From the NCBI GenBank assembly GCA_038117205.1, contig JAYOFL010000004.1, positions 1 through 64,000 of the forward strand: 64,000 nucleotides of DNA, written 5' to 3'. The position numbers were made by a program, and so were the translations under genes. Source of the DNA: JAQBZY01 sp038117205 (lineage in GTDB: Bacteria > Pseudomonadota > Alphaproteobacteria > Rhodospirillales > Casp-alpha2). Each line of letters opens with the position of its first letter. Within the stretch, counting starts at the first letter, position 1. Of this stretch, positions 1-8,554 are shown piece after piece. The notes under the pieces were generated by a model. It saw only the letters and a list, made by a program, of their open reading frames with translations. It did no database searches and was not told where the DNA came from.

Positions 1-1088
1 GCGTCGGCCAGCGCCGCCGGGTCCTCCGCCGGCACGACCGGTCCGGCGCCGGCCTCGGCGACGATGCGGCTCGCCTCGCCGGCCGGCCCGGCGAACAGGA
101 TCGGCAGGCCCATGCCCATGGCCTCGAAGATCTTCGACGGAATGACGCCGGCAAATACGCTGGTGTCCTTGAGATGCACCAACGCCACGTCGCAGAGGGA
201 CCAGACGGCCGGCATCCGCTCCTTCGGTTGCGGATCGAGAAAAATCACGTTGGCGAGATTCCGGCGTTTCGCGTCTTCGATTAATTTCGCCCGTTCGGCG
301 CCGGCGCCGGCGAACAGGAACCCGATGTCGGCGCGGCCCTGAAGCGCCTCTGCCGCGTCGAGTACGTTGCCGAGCGCGTGCGCCATGCCGTGCGTGCCGA
401 CGTAGCCGACGACCATGGTGCCATCGGATATCCCCGTCCCTGCCGCGAGTTCACGGTCCCGCGCCCTCGGGCCGTAGCGCCAGAGATCGACGCCGTTGAC
501 GACGACGGCGATCTTGCCGGCGGGGATGCCGCGCCGGACCAGGTTGTCCTTGAAGGCGTGCGTCAGCGCGACGACGGCGTCCGCGTCGCGGTACATCCGG
601 AGCTCCAGCCTTTCCAGGAGCCTGAGCGCCAAATTCGGCCGCATGGCGCCGACGGCGGCGATGGAGGCCGGCCACAGATCGCCCAATTCGAAAACGTAAC
701 GAATGCGCCGACGCTTCGCGAACCACCAGGCGGCGACGGCGGCGAAAAACTGTGGCGATGTCGAAACGACCACGTCCGGCTTGGCTTCGCGGCCCGCCGC
801 CAGATACCCCATGACCATGAAGCTCAGGAAATCGACGATGCGCCGGATCACGCCCCGGTTCGGCGCGATATAGGTGCGGACCCTGATGACCCGGATACCT
901 TCCATCGTTTCGGTTTTGTATCTATTTTCGTAGCCATCGAACAGCCGGCCGTGCGGGAAGTTCGGCTGGCAGGTGATGACGGTGACGTCGTGCCCCCACT
1001 TGGCCCAATAGAGTGCGCGCTCGTAGACGCGCGTCGCGGCGGCGTTGGTCTCGGGCGGAAAGTTTTCCGTGAAGAACAGGATCTTCAT
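1..1088 (-). CDS. Glycosyltransferase family 4, WbuB-like (3' end outside window)
   Basis: I translated this frame by hand. It opens MKILFFTENFPPETNAAATR, a GT-B N-terminal strand and loop typical of WbuB-type family 4 transferases, and continues with GDLWP and NGVD motifs. The C-terminal nucleotide-sugar part has a KIFEAMGMGLPI segment, the usual E-x7-E-like region. It should be a cytoplasmic, membrane-associated enzyme that adds one sugar to a lipid-linked intermediate. The reading frame stays open to base 1, so about 362 codons are visible and the C-terminus is missing. The ATG at 1088 overlaps the stop of the upstream phosphosugar transferase as ATGA, which implies translational coupling and a shared operon. 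The donor sugar cannot be read from the sequence. Confidence 0.85.
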   Translation of the reverse strand, partial: MKILFFTENFPPETNAAATRVYERALYWAKWGHDVTVITCQPNFPHGRLFDGYENRYKTETMEGIRVIRVRTYIAPNRGVIRRIVDFLSFMVMGYLAAGREAKPDVVVSTSPQFFAAVAAWWFAKRRRIRYVFELGDLWPASIAAVGAMRPNLALRLLERLELRMYRDADAVVALTHAFKDNLVRRGIPAGKIAVVVNGVDLWRYGPRARDRELAAGTGISDGTMVVGYVGTHGMAHALGNVLDAAEALQGRADIGFLFAGAGAERAKLIEDAKRRNLANVIFLDPQPKERMPAVWSLCDVALVHLKDTSVFAGVIPSKIFEAMGMGLPILFAGPAGEASRIVAEAGAGPVVPAEDPAALAD

Positions 1089-2101
1089 CGGGCGGTTCCG
1101 GCGGTATTCCCGGCCCAGCCGGCAAGTCGCGGGAGCAGAAGGGCGACCACGACGGCTGCGCCGGCGAGCGCCGGCCAGGCGTGACCGGCGGCGGCCCAGG
1201 CGGCGAGGCCGATCAGGCCGAGGTTAGCGGCGGCGATCCGGCGCACCACTGCGTCATGGCCGAGACCCCGCTGGTGCGCGCGCTGATAAAAGTGCTCCTT
1301 GTGCGCCCGCCAGACTTTCTCGCGTCTGAGTGCGCGGCGGACGAGGGTGATGGTCGCGTCGGCGAGGTAGTAGGCCGGCAGGATCAGCGCCGCCGCCCAT
1401 TGGCCGGACGCCGCCAAATCCAATAGTAGCCAGCCGAGCACGAATCCGAGCGGGATCGAGCCGACGTCGCCCATGAAGATTTTCGCCGGATGCCAATTGA
1501 AGACCAGGAAGCCGACGGCGCAGCCGGCGACGGCGAGGGCCAGCAACGACGACGGCCCGAAAGCGCCTGAAACGGCGGCGACCGCCGCGAGGCCGGCGCC
1601 GATGCTGGCGGTCTCGGCGCCGCAGATGCCGTCGATGCCGTCCATGAAGTTGAACAAATTGACGAACCACACCCAGGTCAGGGCGGCGGCGACCCGGTCG
1701 AGCGCGACCGGCAGGAGACCCTGGAACACGGTATGCTCGGCCGGCAAGGCGACGAGACCGGCGGCGACGGCGACGAAATGGCCGGCGAGCCGTCCGAACG
1801 GCGACAAATCGTGCAGGTCGTCCCACCAGGACAGCAGCCAGAGCGCGGCCGCCGCCAGGGTCACGACCGGCAGGGCCGGCGGCATGGCGGGAAAGGCGAG
1901 ATAGAGGACGGCGAAAAGGGCCAGCAGCACCGGTACGACGGCGAGGCCGCCGCCTTTCGGTGTCGGCACCGTGTGACTGGCCCGCTCGTTGGGATGATCG
2001 AGGATGGCGCGCCGGCGCAACCAGGGGATCAGGGCGGCGGTGGCGGCGGCGGCGCCCGCCGCGCCGGCCAACGGCACTCCGATGATCCATGCGTCGTTCA
2101 T
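1085..2101 (-). CDS. WecA/WbpL-like polyprenyl-phosphate sugar-1-phosphate transferase
   Basis: This 338-residue multi-pass inner-membrane protein belongs to the MraY/WecA family, which transfers HexNAc-1-phosphate from a UDP-sugar to undecaprenyl phosphate and so starts a repeat unit. Seen directly: DHPNERASH (35-43) and PTPKGGG (46-52), the acidic SWWDD (91-95), NFMDGIDG (151-158) in the catalytic loop, FNWHPAKIFMGDVGS (201-215), and a HxxH pair near 267-270 as in WbpL/WecA. Length fits the family. Its last codons overlap the next gene by ATGA. Sitting directly beside a WbuB-like transferase, it is the likely initiator for the polymer made by this locus. Whether the sugar is GlcNAc, FucNAc or QuiNAc is not decidable here. 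Confidence 0.9.
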   Translation of the reverse strand: MNDAWIIGVPLAGAAGAAAATAALIPWLRRRAILDHPNERASHTVPTPKGGGLAVVPVLLALFAVLYLAFPAMPPALPVVTLAAAALWLLSWWDDLHDLSPFGRLAGHFVAVAAGLVALPAEHTVFQGLLPVALDRVAAALTWVWFVNLFNFMDGIDGICGAETASIGAGLAAVAAVSGAFGPSSLLALAVAGCAVGFLVFNWHPAKIFMGDVGSIPLGFVLGWLLLDLAASGQWAAALILPAYYLADATITLVRRALRREKVWRAHKEHFYQRAHQRGLGHDAVVRRIAAANLGLIGLAAWAAAGHAWPALAGAAVVVALLLPRLAGWAGNTAGTAR

Positions 2102-2139
2102 CGCCGCTCCCGGATTTCGCCGGCCGATCGGCCGGACCT

Positions 2140-2715
2140 TCAGGATGCCTTCGGCTTCTCCAGGCAGAACGCCTGATTGAGGCCGAAGATGAACGTATGA
2201 TAGCCGGTGAGATCGAACAAATCGCTGGTCATTTCCCGCATCGAGTCGGGATCGAAATAGACCTCGTGCTCGTCGTGGATGTTCGAGACATAGAGGTGGA
2301 TCAGCGCCTCGGCGGCCTCCTTCGGCGTCGTCAGGACCAGCCGTCCGCCCGGCTTCAGGATCCGGTGCACGTCCTCGAACAGCGCGCGGGGATCGTGCAC
2401 GTGTTCGATCACGGCGAGCATGGACACCAGATCCAGGGACGCGTCCGGAAAATCGATCCGGTCCGTGACCTCGTCGCCGAGCAGCTTGTCGAGGCCGTAG
2501 CGGGTCTCCGCCGGCGACCGGCGCAGGAAATAACCGTCGCCGCAGCCGATATCCAGGTGCGTCTCGCAGGGAATCATGTAGCGGCCGGCGTGAACGGCGC
2601 GCAGCCAGCGCGTCGTCCGCAGCGCGGCGCGGCCGATCAGCGAACGGCCCTTGGCGTAACCGAACGGCGGCAGGGACGGTCCTTCAACGGTGCCGTCGCG
2701 GTTGATCTTCATCAT
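2140..2715 (-). CDS. Class I SAM-dependent methyltransferase
   Basis: A 191-residue protein with the SAM-binding motif DIGCGDG at 55-61, an acidic ribose-binding Asp about 20 residues later (GLDKLLG) and the post-motif segment ILKPGGRLVLTTP, all typical of Methyltransf_11-type enzymes. It probably methylates a sugar or lipid intermediate in the cytoplasm; the acceptor is unknown. Two consecutive ATG codons open the frame. The first is preceded by GAGG at good spacing, so I chose 2715. It lies 38 bases upstream of the phosphosugar transferase and 72 bases after the flippase-like gene, in the same direction. Confidence 0.8.
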   Translation of the reverse strand: MMKINRDGTVEGPSLPPFGYAKGRSLIGRAALRTTRWLRAVHAGRYMIPCETHLDIGCGDGYFLRRSPAETRYGLDKLLGDEVTDRIDFPDASLDLVSMLAVIEHVHDPRALFEDVHRILKPGGRLVLTTPKEAAEALIHLYVSNIHDEHEVYFDPDSMREMTSDLFDLTGYHTFIFGLNQAFCLEKPKAS

Positions 2716-2787
2716 GGGATTGTCCTCGGCTCGGCCTGACGGGTGCGAAGCGTATAGCGTCCGCCCGGCGGCGGTGCAACCCGGGCC

Positions 2788-3726
2788 TCAGCGCCGGACC
2801 AGGCCGAGGTACTTGGGCAGCAGGGGGAGGCCGAGGAGGGAGGGGAGGAGATAGCGCGTCACGGTGAGGACGCCGAGCGCCGCCAGGGCGGGCGCCTCGG
2901 CATAGGGGGCGAGCAGCAGCACCAGGGCGACGTCGCGGGTGCCGATGCCGGCGAAGGTCAGCGGCAACAGGCCGGCGAGGATGGCGACCGGCACCAGCGC
3001 CGCGAAGGGCAGCGTCGGAATGTCGAGGCCGAGGGCCGCCGCCAGCAGCCAGATTTGCGCCAGATGCAGACACCAGAGAAAGAGCGACAGCCCGACCGGA
3101 CCGACCCAGGCGCCGCGGCGCCAGAAATACCCGTGCATCTCGGCCCAGGCGTCGGCGAAGGTCTCGGCGTGCGCCGCGATCCGGCGGCCGCCGAACTTGC
3201 GCACCATGCCGAGCATCATCACGATCGGCCGCGGATGCGCCAGCAACCAGACACCGACGCCGAGCGCGCCGGCGATGACGCCGACGAAACTCCAGTGCAG
3301 CGCCGTCTTGCCGCCGAGCAGCAGCAGCGCGATCAGGCCGACCGCCAGCAGCCCGATCAGGTCGGCGAACTTCTCGAACAGTACGATGGCGAGCGCCAGC
3401 GAGCCCCGGCAATGGCCCTGGCGTTGCATGAACACGCCCTTGGCGAGATCGCCCAGCTTCGACGGCAGGACGATGTTGAGGGCGGAAGCCGCGAAGATCA
3501 GCGACACCGCTTCGGAAAACGAAACGGCGGCGCGCGTCGCCGGCGGCACGATAGTCAACAGCCGTGCCGCCGCGATTACGAGGATGATGACGATCAGCGC
3601 CATGGAGACGGCGAACGGCAACATCTCCACCCGCGACAGGATTTCCGCCAGGGCGGAAAAGTCGATGCGCCAATAGAGCGCCGCCAGGATCGCCGCGCTG
3701 ACGGCGGCGGACAGCAAAAGCTTCAT
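2788..3726 (-). CDS. UPF0104 / LPG-synthase-TM-like integral membrane protein
   Basis: About 312 residues, almost all hydrophobic, with seven or eight predicted membrane spans. The conserved LPSKLGDLAKG segment and a late FAGIGTRDVALVLL segment are typical of the UPF0104 (lysylphosphatidylglycerol-synthase transmembrane, DUF2319-like) family. Members near sugar clusters are suspected lipid or lipid-linked-sugar transporters; no reaction is proven for this type. I start at MKLLLS (3726), not the longer frame beginning at 3888, because 3726 gives an ATGA overlap with the upstream gene and the extra residues are non-hydrophobic antisense-like sequence. A second paralogue lies at 52191-53267. Confidence 0.75.
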   Translation of the reverse strand: MKLLLSAAVSAAILAALYWRIDFSALAEILSRVEMLPFAVSMALIVIILVIAAARLLTIVPPATRAAVSFSEAVSLIFAASALNIVLPSKLGDLAKGVFMQRQGHCRGSLALAIVLFEKFADLIGLLAVGLIALLLLGGKTALHWSFVGVIAGALGVGVWLLAHPRPIVMMLGMVRKFGGRRIAAHAETFADAWAEMHGYFWRRGAWVGPVGLSLFLWCLHLAQIWLLAAALGLDIPTLPFAALVPVAILAGLLPLTFAGIGTRDVALVLLLAPYAEAPALAALGVLTVTRYLLPSLLGLPLLPKYLGLVRR

Positions 3727-5312
3727 GGATCGAAGCGGCGGCGATGCCGGATCGGGCCGCCGTCGGACGGGATCAGCGGCGTAAGGTCGGTCCAGTCCAG
3801 CAATTGGCCCGGCTGATAGGTGCGGCTCATGACGACGTAGATGGATGTCTGACCGGTGCCCAGCGCCACTGATTGGACGCCGCTCCAATCGTCGGCGTGG
3901 ATGGTGTCGGTCACGGTCCAGCCGCCGTCTTCGTGCCGGCAGATGCGTTCATAGCGGAACGGCGCCGCGCGCTTGCCGGTGATGAGCATCCGTTGCAGAA
4001 GCCGCCTGATCAGGTTCGGGAAGAACCTGCCGCCGGCCAGCATGACGAGACGCAACACCAGAAGCTCGAAGGTCTTCAACTGCTTCTGCTTGGCGAAGCC
4101 GAGGGCGCCCGAGACGCGGAACCCGTCGCCGTCGAGTTGGACGTCGTGTCCGCCGATCATGTGGGCGACGGCGTTGCGGCCGTCCTTGAGGCGGATCGAG
4201 ACATGGCTATCGGCGGCCAGCAGCGTCTCGCCCCGAAACAGCGCGAAGACGCCGCCCTTGTTGAGCGCCGCGAACAGCGACCAATCGCCGCGCCGCTCCG
4301 CCAACAGGCCGGCGTTCGGAAACCAGCGGCGGCCATCCGCGGCCGGCGCCGATGATCCCAACGACCGGACCGGTCGGAAATCCCGCCACGCCAAAAGATA
4401 GTTCCAGATATGATGTCCGACGATATGGTCGTCAGCGAAACACGCGGCGCGGCCGTTGCCGAGGCCGGCGAGGAAGCGGTCGTTCATGTCGAGCGCCATC
4501 GGCAGCCAGGCGCCGACGAGCTCGAACCCATGCGGAAAATAATTGTAGGTGTTGCGGCTGGCGTACTCGCCGCCGTAGGAACCGTCCGGATGCATGAAGG
4601 CGGCGGCGAAGTCGACGGCGCGTTCGAGGGCATGGCGCAGCCGCTCGTCGGGCCGGATCGCCTCGATCCTGGCCAGCACCGAAATCGTCAGCGTGTGATA
4701 GCCGGGATCGGCCCCCTCGTATTCCTGGAACCAGCCTTCTTCGTTCTGCCATTCGAGCACGCGCTCGATCCGCTCGGCGGCGGCGGCGCCCCATCTGTCG
4801 ACGCCGAGAATGGCGCCGGCGCGCAGCAGGCAGAGCGCCGTCAGCGCCTGATGGTTGGTGAGCCGACCGGCCTCGTGATAGCCGGCCAGCCAGTCGGCGC
4901 GACGCGCCAGGAACGCCGCGATCTCGGGATCGTCGAGGCCGAGGATTTCATACGCGTCGAGGCACGCCAGTAGCGAGAACGCCGTCGCGCCGCAGGCCCG
5001 CTCGTAGGGAAAGTAATCGTCGCTGGACCCGTCGGCGTGCGCCGCCCGGGCCGCGAAGCGGATGCCGGCAACGGCCCATTCGCGGATGGCGGGTTCGCCG
5101 AAATACGGATTGTCCGGAAAGTCGAGGCTGTGCGCGAGCGCCAGGGGCAGGACGAACTCCTGCGCCATGCCGCTCGGAAAATCGATGATCTTGTAGTGCC
5201 AGAAATTGCGGTCGAAGCAGCCGTAGGTCGGGCTGTGCCGGTTACGGTCCTGCAACGTCAGCAGCTTCGGGATCAGGCCGGGCGCCGTCCGCGCGAGAAG
5301 CTCACGCGGCAT
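3723..5312 (-). CDS. Heparinase-like alpha/alpha-toroid protein, function unknown
   Basis: A 529-residue protein without a recognisable signal peptide. The first ~300 residues are helix-rich with repeated aromatic and His motifs (NFWHYKIIDFPSGMAQEF, DDYFPYERACGATAF, NTYNYFPHGFELVGAW), resembling the (alpha/alpha) toroid of heparinase II/III and alginate-lyase-like proteins. The last ~200 residues look like the matching beta-sandwich. Enzymes with this fold cleave or epimerise uronate-containing glycans, but I cannot identify catalytic Tyr/His residues with certainty. The gene overlaps the flippase-like gene by ATGA. With no export signal the protein would be cytoplasmic, unusual for a polysaccharide lyase. 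A maturation or editing enzyme acting on lipid-linked glycan is possible. Confidence 0.6.
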   Translation of the reverse strand: MPRELLARTAPGLIPKLLTLQDRNRHSPTYGCFDRNFWHYKIIDFPSGMAQEFVLPLALAHSLDFPDNPYFGEPAIREWAVAGIRFAARAAHADGSSDDYFPYERACGATAFSLLACLDAYEILGLDDPEIAAFLARRADWLAGYHEAGRLTNHQALTALCLLRAGAILGVDRWGAAAAERIERVLEWQNEEGWFQEYEGADPGYHTLTISVLARIEAIRPDERLRHALERAVDFAAAFMHPDGSYGGEYASRNTYNYFPHGFELVGAWLPMALDMNDRFLAGLGNGRAACFADDHIVGHHIWNYLLAWRDFRPVRSLGSSAPAADGRRWFPNAGLLAERRGDWSLFAALNKGGVFALFRGETLLAADSHVSIRLKDGRNAVAHMIGGHDVQLDGDGFRVSGALGFAKQKQLKTFELLVLRLVMLAGGRFFPNLIRRLLQRMLITGKRAAPFRYERICRHEDGGWTVTDTIHADDWSGVQSVALGTGQTSIYVVMSRTYQPGQLLDWTDLTPLIPSDGGPIRHRRRFDP

Positions 5313-5350
5313 GGCGTCGTCCTCCCGCTGCGAACGGGGCGGTTATCCGG

Positions 5351-7303
5351 TCAACCCGGCGCATGACCCGCCTTCGTCTCGGCCGGCAGCGGACAGGCGT
5401 CCTGCACGCGCCAGATCAGCATGTCGAGGTCCCGCGTGTTCATGGTCTTGAGGGTCCTGGAGGCGAAGAAGCGGACCGGCACGGTCTCGACCTTGGCGAG
5501 ACATCCGGCTTCGGCCAGGCCGACGATGGCGAGACCCACGTCCTTCGTCTTCATGTCACCCGAATACTCCTGCACCAGCAGGTGCGTTATCCCGGCGGCC
5601 CTGAGCTGCCGATAGAACCGCCCCGGCGTTACGTAGCCGGGCCGACCGTCGATCGTCACCTGATCGAACGGCGCGGCGAAGAAACTCGGCGGTTTCAGAT
5701 AGTACGTCAACTGCCGCTCCCAGACATAGACCCTGCCGACGTCGGCGAGCGCGTTGAGGGCCTTGGCGCCGGCGTAGCCGCGGACGTTGTCCGCGAGGAA
5801 CGCATCGCGGTCCGTGCCGCCGAAATGGTAGGCGGCGTAAGTTTTCGAGAAAATGCCCAACACACCGAGCTGCAGGATTAGCGACAAGGCGAGGGCGGCG
5901 AACGCGGCCTTGGCGCCGAACCTCGTGGCGAAGGCGTGCGCGGCGACCAGCAGGCACGCCATCAAACCGGGAACGACGGGAAGGAGATGGCGGACCTTGG
6001 GGATGCCGCCGAAATTCAACCACAGCACATAAAAGAACAGCACCGCGAGCATGACCGGGAACAGCGCGTGCGTCCGCAGTCGGCCGCGCTGCAACCAAAC
6101 ACCGACGGCGGCGAGCGGCGCTGCCAGGGCGAAGAACGGTCCGAGACCGACGCGGCCGGACTCGATCAATTCCGGCGGCCGGAAGGTGGCGATGAGCGGA
6201 TAGAAGAGCTTCGTCCAGAACGACGAGATCAGATCGGCCCGCGCCGCCAGGGCTCCCTTGAAGAACGCGTGGTGCGAGGCGTCCCAGTACGCCGGATTGG
6301 CGAGCCCGGCTCGCTCGACGAGCGGAAACAGCAACGGGAACAACGGATCGCCGGTGTGGGCGATATTCCAGAAATACCATTGGCAACCGGCGACGGCGGC
6401 GGCGGCGCCGAAAAGGACGACGCGCCGAACCCTGCCGCCCGCTGGCGCGGCGATCAACGGCGCCACGGCGGCGATCATCAGGAGTCCGGTCATCTTGGAC
6501 GCCGCATAGAAACCGACGCCGAGGCCGACGAGGACGGCGTTACGCTCGCCGCGTTCGCGCCACCCGTCCGCCAGTCCGATGAACGCGGCCAGGACGAACA
6601 ACGCCAAGCGCGCTTCCACCTGACCGCTGCCGGCGCCGTACACCATGGCCGGCAGGGTCTGATAGAGAAGCGCGCCGGCGCCGGCCCAGTGCACGGGCAG
6701 CCAGCGGCGCAGGAAGCCGAACAGCAAGACGGCGCCCATCCAGCCGCTGGCGAGGGTCCAGAGCGTCATTGCCGTCTCGCCGCCGAGCGCATACGCGGCG
6801 CCGTAGCTCAGATGGATCAGCAGCGGCGCGGCGCCGCTGATGGCGATCGGCTGAAAATCGATGCGGCCGCCCTCGGCGAAGGTCCGCGCCCGGTCGAAAT
6901 GATAGGCGAGCGTGTCGCCGTCGACGGGCGGCGCCGTCCCCTCGGCGAGATCGAAGGCGAGGGCGAGCACGGCCAGGGCAATCAGCGCCAGCGACAGGAC
7001 GCGATGGTTTCCCGCCGTTGCTTCCGTCGCCGTCGGCGCGTCGCGGAACGCCAGGTTGCCGAGGGCCAGGACGCAGAGCATGGGCCACAGCAGAACCGGG
7101 CGGAACCAGCCGGCGATCCCCGGCCAGAACATCAACCAGCCGACCGTGCCCAGGCCGACGGCGAAGGCGAGGCCGAACCGCTCGACGGCGTTTCTGTTCG
7201 AAAAGAGGCCGAGACCGCGCAACGTCTGCGCGCCCGCGCCGGTGCAGGCCGCGAACAGGAGTAGCGCGGCGAGGACGCTCATGGCTGAAGAGGGAACCGG
7301 CAT
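5351..7303 (-). CDS. Polytopic membrane protein, GT-C glycosyltransferase-like
   Basis: 650 residues with about 11-13 hydrophobic spans, followed by a soluble C-terminal tail of roughly 120 residues. After the early spans comes an acidic, His-containing loop (PPVDGDTLAYHFDRARTF) in the place where GT-C enzymes (ArnT, dolichyl-phosphate-mannose transferases) carry catalytic acids. It would use a polyprenyl-phosphate sugar to glycosylate a substrate on the periplasmic face. The neighbouring GtrB-like gene supplies just such a donor, which supports the idea. ATG codons at 7303 and 7282 are both possible starts; neither has a strong ribosome-binding site. Which substrate it modifies is unknown. 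Confidence 0.65.
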   Translation of the reverse strand: MPVPSSAMSVLAALLLFAACTGAGAQTLRGLGLFSNRNAVERFGLAFAVGLGTVGWLMFWPGIAGWFRPVLLWPMLCVLALGNLAFRDAPTATEATAGNHRVLSLALIALAVLALAFDLAEGTAPPVDGDTLAYHFDRARTFAEGGRIDFQPIAISGAAPLLIHLSYGAAYALGGETAMTLWTLASGWMGAVLLFGFLRRWLPVHWAGAGALLYQTLPAMVYGAGSGQVEARLALFVLAAFIGLADGWRERGERNAVLVGLGVGFYAASKMTGLLMIAAVAPLIAAPAGGRVRRVVLFGAAAAVAGCQWYFWNIAHTGDPLFPLLFPLVERAGLANPAYWDASHHAFFKGALAARADLISSFWTKLFYPLIATFRPPELIESGRVGLGPFFALAAPLAAVGVWLQRGRLRTHALFPVMLAVLFFYVLWLNFGGIPKVRHLLPVVPGLMACLLVAAHAFATRFGAKAAFAALALSLILQLGVLGIFSKTYAAYHFGGTDRDAFLADNVRGYAGAKALNALADVGRVYVWERQLTYYLKPPSFFAAPFDQVTIDGRPGYVTPGRFYRQLRAAGITHLLVQEYSGDMKTKDVGLAIVGLAEAGCLAKVETVPVRFFASRTLKTMNTRDLDMLIWRVQDACPLPAETKAGHAPG

Positions 7304-7315
7304 TCGGTGACGGGG

Positions 7316-8284
7316 CTAGGCTCGCGCGTCTTTGTCGTCCGCGAGTTCGGCGCGGCGCTGGCGGTAACGGATATCCTCGAGCAGCATGCGGTTGACCGAC
7401 TGCAATTCCGCCGACAGGCCGAACAGCCAGGTCTGGAATCCCATCAACAGGAACACGGCGGCGGCGATCAGGCTCGGCGCGTGCGTGCGGCCGGGTTCGA
7501 GAAAGAACAGGAACAGCAGCAGCCAACGGACCGCGAGAAGGGTTCCGAGCGCGAACGGTACGGCGCCGATGAGACCGAAGAAATGCCGCGGCCTGTAGAT
7601 CATGAAGATACGTAGGATCACCAGCATCGACGTCACGACGTATTCGAATGTGCTGCGCATCAGCCTGGACGGCCGCGTCGCCGCATTGACGCGCACCGGC
7701 ACCCAGGTGATCGGGATGCCGAGCCGGCCGGCCTGGATGATGGTCTCCAAGGTATAGGTGTGGGAATTGAAAACGTTGAGCCGCATGGCGGCGTGCCGGG
7801 AAAAGGCGCGGAAGCCGCTCGGCGCGTCCGGGATGTCGGTGCCGCTGACGATGCGGACGACCCAACTGCCGAGGTTCTGCAGCTTCTTCTTCAAGGGCGA
7901 GAATTCGTCGACGTCGGCGATCGGCCGGGCGCCGACGACGATCTCGGCCTTGCCGTCGAGGACGGGCCGCACCAGCTTCTCGATGTCGTCGGCGACGTAC
8001 TGATTGTCGGCGTCGGTGTTGACGACGATATCGGCGCCGGCCTTGAGGGCGGCGTCCAGGCCCTGCATGAAGGCGTTGGCGAGGCCCCGGTTCTGCGGCA
8101 CGCGGACGATGTGCTCGACGCCCTTGCGGCGCGCCACCTCGAGTGTGCCGTCGGTGCTGCCGTCATCGATGATCAGGCGTTCGATATTGTCGATGCCGGG
8201 AATCGCCGTCGGCAGCGCGTCGAGCGACATGCCGAGTGTACCTTCCTCGTTGAAACAGGGAATCTGGATGATCAGCTTGGTCAT
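7316..8284 (-). CDS. GtrB/DPM1-like polyprenyl-phosphate glycosyltransferase (GT2)
   Basis: A 322-residue family 2 transferase. The GT-A part carries IPCFNEEGT (8-16), DDGSTDG (40-46) and the metal-binding DADNQY (91-96), followed by PSGFRAFSR. The C-terminus has two strong membrane spans (roughly 236-262 and 270-296). This architecture is that of GtrB, ArnC and dolichyl-phosphate mannose synthases, which move a sugar from a nucleotide onto undecaprenyl phosphate. It sits immediately upstream of the GT-C-like protein, forming the usual donor-maker and donor-user pair. The start overlaps no other gene; a short small-ORF gene precedes it by 10 bases. Confidence 0.85.
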   Translation of the reverse strand: MTKLIIQIPCFNEEGTLGMSLDALPTAIPGIDNIERLIIDDGSTDGTLEVARRKGVEHIVRVPQNRGLANAFMQGLDAALKAGADIVVNTDADNQYVADDIEKLVRPVLDGKAEIVVGARPIADVDEFSPLKKKLQNLGSWVVRIVSGTDIPDAPSGFRAFSRHAAMRLNVFNSHTYTLETIIQAGRLGIPITWVPVRVNAATRPSRLMRSTFEYVVTSMLVILRIFMIYRPRHFFGLIGAVPFALGTLLAVRWLLLFLFFLEPGRTHAPSLIAAAVFLLMGFQTWLFGLSAELQSVNRMLLEDIRYRQRRAELADDKDARA

Positions 8285-8294
8285 CGGCCGGCCC

Positions 8295-8420
8295 TCAATT
8301 CAGTCCCAAGGCCGCCATGGCCGCGCCGGCGATGCCCTGGAACTGCCACAGATACGCCGCCAACGCACCCGCTACCCAAACCAACGCGGCGAAATCCGCC
8401 GCCGATCCCTTGCCCGTCAT
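8295..8420 (-). CDS. Possible 41-residue membrane microprotein
   Basis: A short frame starting MTGKGSAADFAALVWVAGAL with one hydrophobic stretch (about residues 9-35) ending ALGLN. An AGGA-like ribosome-binding site lies about 10 bases before the ATG. It is the first gene after the divergent promoter gap and lies 10 bases from the GtrB-like gene. Small hydrophobic proteins do accompany GtrB/GtrA-type systems, but this is shorter than GtrA and I do not recognise a family. A longer in-frame start at 8507 exists, but the added sequence is hydrophilic and has no supporting signal. Confidence 0.4.
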   Translation of the reverse strand: MTGKGSAADFAALVWVAGALAAYLWQFQGIAGAAMAALGLN

Positions 8421-8490
8421 TTCCCGAAAATCCTGTCTGACGGCCCCGTCACAACATCGTCCGCGATCGAAGTGCGCGACCTTGCCCACC

Positions 8491-8519
8491 TCGACACGGT
8501 CTGACAAGTACCATATACA
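8491..8519 (+). promoter_or_regulatory. Candidate sigma-70 promoter for the ligase-like gene
   Basis: TCGACA (8491-8496), a 17-base spacer and TATACA (8514-8519) lie in the divergent gap, leaving a leader of roughly 28 bases before the ATG at 8555. The A/T-rich patch stands out from its GC-rich surroundings. The -35 matches 5/6 and the -10 matches 4/6 of consensus. I found no comparably good match for the minus-strand operon in the same gap. Confidence 0.45.
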
Positions 8520-8554
8520 TCACCGGCGTTCACCCTGCGACTTGCCGGAACCGT

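Noticed and set aside
8526..8540. GTTCAC half-site in the divergent gap before the ligase gene as a third MarR target
   Set aside because: No second arm at the right distance (GTTCACCCTGCGACT).
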